This document shows, in pieces, positions 59,915 to 64,000 of a DNA stretch of 64,000 bases. The notes under the pieces were generated by a model that saw nothing but the letters and a program-made list of their open reading frames with translations, was not told the DNA's origin and did not search any database. Where the stretch lies: positions 1 through 64,000 of the forward strand of contig NZ_JAPDOD010000051.1 in NCBI RefSeq assembly GCF_027587205.1, given 5' to 3'. Position 1 is the stretch's first letter. Each line of letters opens with the position of its first letter. A program made the translations under genes and the position numbers. Origin of the DNA: Solirubrobacter ginsenosidimutans. GTDB lineage: Bacteria; Actinomycetota; Thermoleophilia; Solirubrobacterales; Solirubrobacteraceae.

Positions 59915-60757
59915 TCAGGTGCGCCGGCGAGATGGGCGCGGGCGCGGCTGACAGCGCTCGCAGACGTAGGTCCCGCGTCCGGCGACGCGGAGCTTGCGCA
60001 CGGTGTTGGAGCAGTTGACGCAGGGCTCGCCCTCGCGCAGGTGGATCAGGAACTGGTCCTGGAAGCTCCCGCTGACGCCGTAGGGGTCGCGGAAGTCGTC
60101 GATGGTCGCGCCCTTGGCCTCCAGGCCGAGCATGAGTGACTCGACGACGCCGTCGCGAATGGCCGCGGCCTGGGCGCGGTTGAGCCGGTTAGCAGGGCGT
60201 AGCGGGTGCACGCGGGCGCGGAACAGCGCCTCGTCGGCATAGATGTTGCCGACGCCGGCGACGCGCTTCTGGTCGAGCAGAAACGCCTTGATCGGCGCGC
60301 GCGAGGTCTGGGCGAGCGAGTAGAGATGCTCGCCGGTGAAGTCACGTTCGAGCGGCTCGACGCCGAGGCGGGCGTCGAAGAACGCGTCCAGGGCCTCCGG
60401 GCCGAGCGCGAGCTCGCCCGTACCGAACCGCCGTGGGTCGTCGAACACGAGCACGTGGTCGCCGAGGTCGATGCGCACGCGCATGTGCCGCGGCGGCGGT
60501 GACGGGTCGAGCAGGAGCGTGCCGGTCATGCGCAGGTGCATGAGCAGGTACACGTCGTCGGAGAGCTCCCAGACGAGGTACTTGCCCCGGCGGGCGAGCT
60601 TCTCGACGACGCGACCCTCGATCGCGGCGGTCAGCTCGGCCGGAGCGAGCGGGCGGCACCAGCGCGAATCGAGGATCTCCACGGCCTCAAGCGTCCGTCC
60701 TTCGACGTGAGGCGCGAGATGGCCGCGGATCGTCTCGACTTCAGGTAGCTCGGGCAT
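59915..60757 (-). CDS. mutM: formamidopyrimidine-DNA glycosylase
   Basis: 280 residues. N terminus PELPEVETI (catalytic Pro-Glu after Met removal), ARRGKYLVW (Lys56-like DNA contact), helix-two-turn-helix with GVGNIYADEALFRARVHPLR, and the C-terminal zinc finger CVNCSNTVRKLRVAGRGTYV followed by CERCQ (four Cys). It removes oxidised purines such as 8-oxoG from DNA and nicks the site. Confidence 0.96.
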   Translation of the reverse strand: MPELPEVETIRGHLAPHVEGRTLEAVEILDSRWCRPLAPAELTAAIEGRVVEKLARRGKYLVWELSDDVYLLMHLRMTGTLLLDPSPPPRHMRVRIDLGDHVLVFDDPRRFGTGELALGPEALDAFFDARLGVEPLERDFTGEHLYSLAQTSRAPIKAFLLDQKRVAGVGNIYADEALFRARVHPLRPANRLNRAQAAAIRDGVVESLMLGLEAKGATIDDFRDPYGVSGSFQDQFLIHLREGEPCVNCSNTVRKLRVAGRGTYVCERCQPRPRPSRRRT

Positions 60758-60828
60758 CGCCCGAGGAGGCTAGCTCGCCCGCCGGGCGCCTTCGCCCGAG
60801 CCCGGCGCGTCCCAGGCGACTTGCGGCG

Positions 60829-62145
60829 CTAGAACTTCGAATGCGATGAGGCGTACGCGTCGACGTCGGCCTTCAGGGCCGACAGCGACGTGTGCAGTGC
60901 GCGGCGCAGCGCCCGGTCGGTCAGCTTGCTGCCCGAGCCCTTGACCTTCTCGCTGTTGTACGCGCTGAGCAGCTTCATCAGACCCTTGCGACCGTGCTTC
61001 TGCGCGATCGCAAACGCCGCCGCGGAGGAGTACGAGTACGCGAAGCTCAGTGAGACCGGCGACATGTTGCTCAGCGCGGACGGCCTCGAGAGGCGGGCCA
61101 GTGACATCGCCTTCTTGACCGCGGCTTGCTTGGAGGCGTCCTTGAGCACGCCGCGGCCGCTGATCAGCGCGCCGGCGTCACCCGCACGGTCGTCGCCTGA
61201 GACGTACATCGCGATGCCCTCGCTGAGCCACGGCGGGGTCCGAGCGGAGGTGCGACCGGCGAGCGCGGTGTGGACCAGCTCGTGGGTGATCACGGTGCGG
61301 CGCTCGTCGGCGCTCCGGTTGCCGTAGGTGGGCCAGAGCACGAACACCCGCTGACCCCAGGTGTGGTCGACGCGCTTCGCCGCACCGGTCGTCGAGTACT
61401 GGTTCTCCGCCACCGCCGTGAGCGAGTTGAGCGTCTTGAGATCCTTGGTGAGCGCCTTCGTGTCGGCACTCGTGCGGGCGACGATCACCAGGACCCGCTT
61501 GGGCGCCTTGACGCCGGGGAGGCCGCGCTTCATGCGGTCGTAGCCCTTTTCGAGGTCGGTCATCAGGCTGCCGACCTTCATGCTCTTCGGCGCCAGGGCG
61601 AGGAAGTGCGTGCTCGTCCGGGCCTTGTAGGTCTTGTACTCCCAGGGCGCCAGCGCCCCCGCCGACGGCCGATCGTTGGAGACCCTCCAGCCCTCCGGCG
61701 TCTTCTGTGCCGTCATCCGCGAGGTCTTGTAGTAGAAGGTGTCGATCTTGTCGAAGGAGTAGGACATCTCCACGCGCAGCGTCGCGCGGGTGCCGCTGAC
61801 CTCGGTGCCCTTCGCCTCCAGACGGACCGACGTCAGCGGTAGCGCCTTCGCGGCCACGATCTGACGCTTGTCCTTGGTGGATTGCGCGCCGGTGGAGGTG
61901 GCCAGGAAGTCGGCCCGGTCGCCCTGCGCGAGCGCGGCTCCGCGATCGGCGAGCAGCGTGTCGAGCTGCTCGGTGTCGGTCGGCGGCTTCTTCTTCCCCG
62001 GCGCGGCGGTGGGCTTGGCGTCGGTCTTCGCGGCCGTCTTCGCCTTGGGCGCGGGCGCCGAGCTCGCGCTGTCACCACAGCCGGCGATGACGGCGGTGGC
62101 GGCGGCCAACGTGGTCCAGCGGGTTATGGCAACCAGTGAGGGCAC
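60829..62145 (-). CDS. lipoprotein with HExxH metallopeptidase motif
   Basis: 438 residues from GTG. The N terminus has a lipobox (TAVIAGC-G) after a hydrophobic core, so it should be anchored to the membrane outside; an Ala/Lys/Pro-rich linker follows. Residues ~60-160 resemble a ketosteroid-isomerase-like stalk (LADRGAALAQGDRADFLAT). A zincin motif (VITHELVHTALAG, HExxH) with a downstream WLSEGIAMYVSGDD that may supply the third Glu ligand indicates a gluzincin-type peptidase, as in peptidase MA-like proteins. It probably shares a surface role with the other HExxH protein at 44395-45582. Confidence 0.8.
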   Translation of the reverse strand: MPSLVAITRWTTLAAATAVIAGCGDSASSAPAPKAKTAAKTDAKPTAAPGKKKPPTDTEQLDTLLADRGAALAQGDRADFLATSTGAQSTKDKRQIVAAKALPLTSVRLEAKGTEVSGTRATLRVEMSYSFDKIDTFYYKTSRMTAQKTPEGWRVSNDRPSAGALAPWEYKTYKARTSTHFLALAPKSMKVGSLMTDLEKGYDRMKRGLPGVKAPKRVLVIVARTSADTKALTKDLKTLNSLTAVAENQYSTTGAAKRVDHTWGQRVFVLWPTYGNRSADERRTVITHELVHTALAGRTSARTPPWLSEGIAMYVSGDDRAGDAGALISGRGVLKDASKQAAVKKAMSLARLSRPSALSNMSPVSLSFAYSYSSAAAFAIAQKHGRKGLMKLLSAYNSEKVKGSGSKLTDRALRRALHTSLSALKADVDAYASSHSKF

Positions 62146-62205
62146 AGTGAGTGGATTCCCGCGAGGCGCGTCGATCTACACCTGGACAAACGCAAAACTT
62201 GTGTG

Positions 62206-63354
62206 TTAGAGAAACGGCGTCCCGGGAAGGGGCGCCTCGCGGTCGGTGAGCCACCGCAGGACGGACGCCCCGACGTCGGCGAACGGTCCGTCGTGGCGCC
62301 TGCCGTCGTGGCCTTCGAAGCGGGCCAGGAGCGGCACGTGCTCGCGGGTGTGATCGGTGCCCGGGAGCGTCGGATCGCACCCGTGATCGGCCGTGATCAC
62401 CAGCAGGTCGCGCGCGGGATCCAGCCGCCCGAGCCACTCCCCCACCTCGGCATCGATCGCCTTCAGCGCACCGTGATAGCCGGGGACGTCGTTGCGATGG
62501 CCGTACACCTGATCGGTTTCCACGAGGTTCGTGAAGACGAACCCGCCGTCGAGCGAGTCGATCAGCTCCGACGTGGCCTTCAGCGCCGCGGCGTTCGTCG
62601 CGCCCTTGTGCTGCACGTCGACGCCGACGCCGTCGAACACCTGCCCGATCTTGCCCACGGTGTGCACCGGCACACCGAGAGCCTGCAGCTCGTCCATGTA
62701 GGAGCGCCCGGGCGGCGGCAGCGCGAGGTCCTTGCGCCCGTCCGTGCGCTCGAACGCGCCCGGCGTACCACGGAACGGTCGCGCGATGACGCGCCCGACG
62801 GCGTGCTCGCCCGACATGATCTCGCGGGCGGCGGCGCACGCCGCGTAGAGCTCCGCCGGCGGCACCTCGTCCACGTGCGCCGCGATCTGCAGCACCGAGT
62901 CCGCCGACGTGTAGACGATCAGATCGCCGGTCGCCAGATGCTGCGCGCCGAAGTCGTCGATCACCGCGGTGCCGCTGTAGGGCCGGTTGCAGAGCACGCC
63001 GCGGCCCGTCGCATCGTGCAACTGCTCGAGGATCTCCTCGGGGAATCCGTCCGGATAGGTGCGCAGCGGCACCGGCGTGACGACGCCCATCAGCTCCCAG
63101 TGCCCGGTGATGGTGTCCTTTCCCGGGCCGAGCGGATGCAGGCGCCCGTGAACCACGCGGTCCGGTGAGGGCGACACGCCGGCCAGCGGCATGATGTCGC
63201 CGAGTCCGAGGCCCTGCAGGACCGGCAGATCGAGACCGCCTGCAGCCTCGGCGACGTGCGCGAGGGTGTTCGCGCCCGCGTCGCCGTAGTCGGCCGAGTC
63301 AGGCAGCTCGCCCGCACCGCAGGCGTCGATGACGATGACGAAGGCTCGCTTCAC
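62206..63354 (-). CDS. deoB: phosphopentomutase
   Basis: 382 residues. Alkaline-phosphatase-fold metalloenzyme: IVIDACGAGELPDSADYGDA (metal-binding Asp), GKDTITGHWELMGV (phospho-Thr), VFTNLVETDQVYGHRNDVPG and VITADHGCDPTLPGTDHTRE (late Asp/His ligands). It interconverts ribose 1- and 5-phosphate (and deoxyribose forms) in nucleoside salvage. It is next to the XerD-type gene, an arrangement common in this phylum. Confidence 0.95.
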   Translation of the reverse strand: MKRAFVIVIDACGAGELPDSADYGDAGANTLAHVAEAAGGLDLPVLQGLGLGDIMPLAGVSPSPDRVVHGRLHPLGPGKDTITGHWELMGVVTPVPLRTYPDGFPEEILEQLHDATGRGVLCNRPYSGTAVIDDFGAQHLATGDLIVYTSADSVLQIAAHVDEVPPAELYAACAAAREIMSGEHAVGRVIARPFRGTPGAFERTDGRKDLALPPPGRSYMDELQALGVPVHTVGKIGQVFDGVGVDVQHKGATNAAALKATSELIDSLDGGFVFTNLVETDQVYGHRNDVPGYHGALKAIDAEVGEWLGRLDPARDLLVITADHGCDPTLPGTDHTREHVPLLARFEGHDGRRHDGPFADVGASVLRWLTDREAPLPGTPFL

Positions 63355-63385
63355 GGCTGCCGATTGTGGCAGCCGCGTTCAGCGA

Positions 63386-64000
63386 TCAGCGCACCTTGGC
63401 GCGGGGGTGGGCGTCGAAGTAGACGTCGCGCAGCCGGTCTGCCGACAGGTGCGTGTAGAGCTGGGTGGTCGCGATGTCGGCGTGGCCGAGCATCTCCTGC
63501 AGCGAGCGCAGGTCGCAGCCCCCGGCCAGCAGGTGTGTCGCGAACGTGTGGCGCAGCGTGTGCGGGCTCATGCGGTCGGCGAGCCCCGCGGTCTCGGCGT
63601 GGCGCTGGACGATCTTGTAGAGGCCTTGGCGGGTCAAGCCGCTGCCGCGGTGGTTGACGAACAGCCGCGACTCGAGACGGTCGCCCACGAGCTTCGGGCG
63701 CCCGCGGCTCATGTAGACGTTGACCGCGCGGGTCGCGGCCGAGCCGACAGGAACGAGACGCTCCTTGGAGCCCTTGCCGCGGGCACGGAGGATGCCGGCC
63801 TCGAGATCGAGGTCCTGCGTCTCCAGGTCGATCGCCTCCGACGCCCGCAGGCCGCAGGCGTACATCAGCTCGAGCAGCGCGCGGTCGCGGAGTGCGGGAG
63901 GCTCGGTGCCGCGCGGCTGCTCGAGCAGCTTGGCCACCTCGTCGCGCGAGAGCACCTGCGGCAGGCGCCGGCTCTGCTTGGGCGCGCGCAGGTTCGCGGT
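63386..64000 (-). CDS. xerD: tyrosine recombinase XerD-like, 5' end off the window
   Basis: 205 codons are visible and the frame is still open at base 64000, so the N-terminal core-binding domain is missing here. The catalytic set is complete: Arg in YACGLRASEAIDLETQD, Lys in GKGSKERLVPV, His-x-x-Arg in SPHTLRHTFATHLLAGG, His in MLGHADIATTQ and nucleophile Tyr in LYTHLSADRL. Length, motifs and position beside deoB fit chromosomal XerD, which resolves chromosome dimers at dif, rather than a phage integrase. Confidence 0.88.
   Translation of the reverse strand, partial: TANLRAPKQSRRLPQVLSRDEVAKLLEQPRGTEPPALRDRALLELMYACGLRASEAIDLETQDLDLEAGILRARGKGSKERLVPVGSAATRAVNVYMSRGRPKLVGDRLESRLFVNHRGSGLTRQGLYKIVQRHAETAGLADRMSPHTLRHTFATHLLAGGCDLRSLQEMLGHADIATTQLYTHLSADRLRDVYFDAHPRAKVR

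Noticed and set aside
63386..64000. Treating the tyrosine recombinase as a phage integrase
   Set aside because: Sequence and position beside deoB fit chromosomal XerD; no phage genes or att-like repeats are nearby.

Overview
The window is about 70% GC and fully bacterial. Gene content points to a high-GC actinobacterium of the Thermoleophilia / Solirubrobacterales type (inference). The clues are an F420-type luciferase-like oxidoreductase, GTG starts and GTGA/ATGA/TGATG gene junctions, several secreted Vgb-like and Asp-box propeller proteins, a MopE-type Asp-rich calcium-motif remnant, and a recO / ppdK / dgt / dnaG housekeeping cluster. No rRNA, CRISPR array or insertion sequence was seen. 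Two tRNAs are present, one with a CAU anticodon and one tRNA-Asn.

Layout. (1) 0-9.9 kb: an alpha/beta hydrolase-LuxR fusion, a coupled methyltransferase-patatin pair, a second methyltransferase, a small secreted pair with a ricin-like domain, a minus-strand group made of a Cys-rich 792-residue protein with a duplicated N-terminal domain, a DUF1360 protein and a tiny protein, and a lone hypothetical gene. (2) 10-17.3 kb: large secreted beta-propeller proteins. (3) 17.3-20 kb: gene remnants, a YihY-type membrane protein and a family 2 glycosyltransferase. (4) 20.1-31.4 kb, minus strand: a 13-gene array, mostly with overlapping or touching genes. It opens with a glycosyltransferase / TPR / GH130-like fusion. 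Next come a protein made of five L7/L12-like repeats, a TPR protein, four related proteins sharing a helix-sheet-VPPP architecture, a coiled-coil protein, an Ig-like protein and three PASTA-domain proteins. It closes with an NPCBM / glycosyltransferase / methyltransferase fusion. I know of no described system with this composition, and it is the best candidate for something new.

(5) 31.6-37.4 kb, plus strand: a tightly coupled operon of an alpha-oxoamine synthase, a membrane GAF-PAS-GGDEF-EAL protein and an MFS exporter, suggestive of making, sensing and exporting a small signal. (6) 37.6-43.4 kb: an orphan PAS-GAF histidine kinase, a TetR regulator, a PAS protein, and two tandem quinone oxidoreductases sharing a 255-bp identical tract. 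(7) 43.5-51.9 kb: tRNA(CAU), a Gly-rich secreted protein, a HELTH metalloprotease, and a five-gene operon (HD-GYP, response regulator, F420-type oxidoreductase, GNAT, glycosyltransferase). A secreted sorbosone-dehydrogenase/PKD protein and tRNA-Asn follow.

(8) 51.9-64 kb: housekeeping genes, mostly on the minus strand: an HNH protein, dnaG, dgt, ppdK, recO, mutM, deoB and an xerD-like recombinase cut by the window edge, with a plus-strand glutaredoxin. Decayed gene pieces are scattered between the accessory genes, at 17.3, 18.9-19.3 and 43.3 kb and possibly at 4.2, 12.3 and 39.4 kb. This fits an accessory stretch with ongoing gene loss, in contrast to the compact 52-64 kb part.
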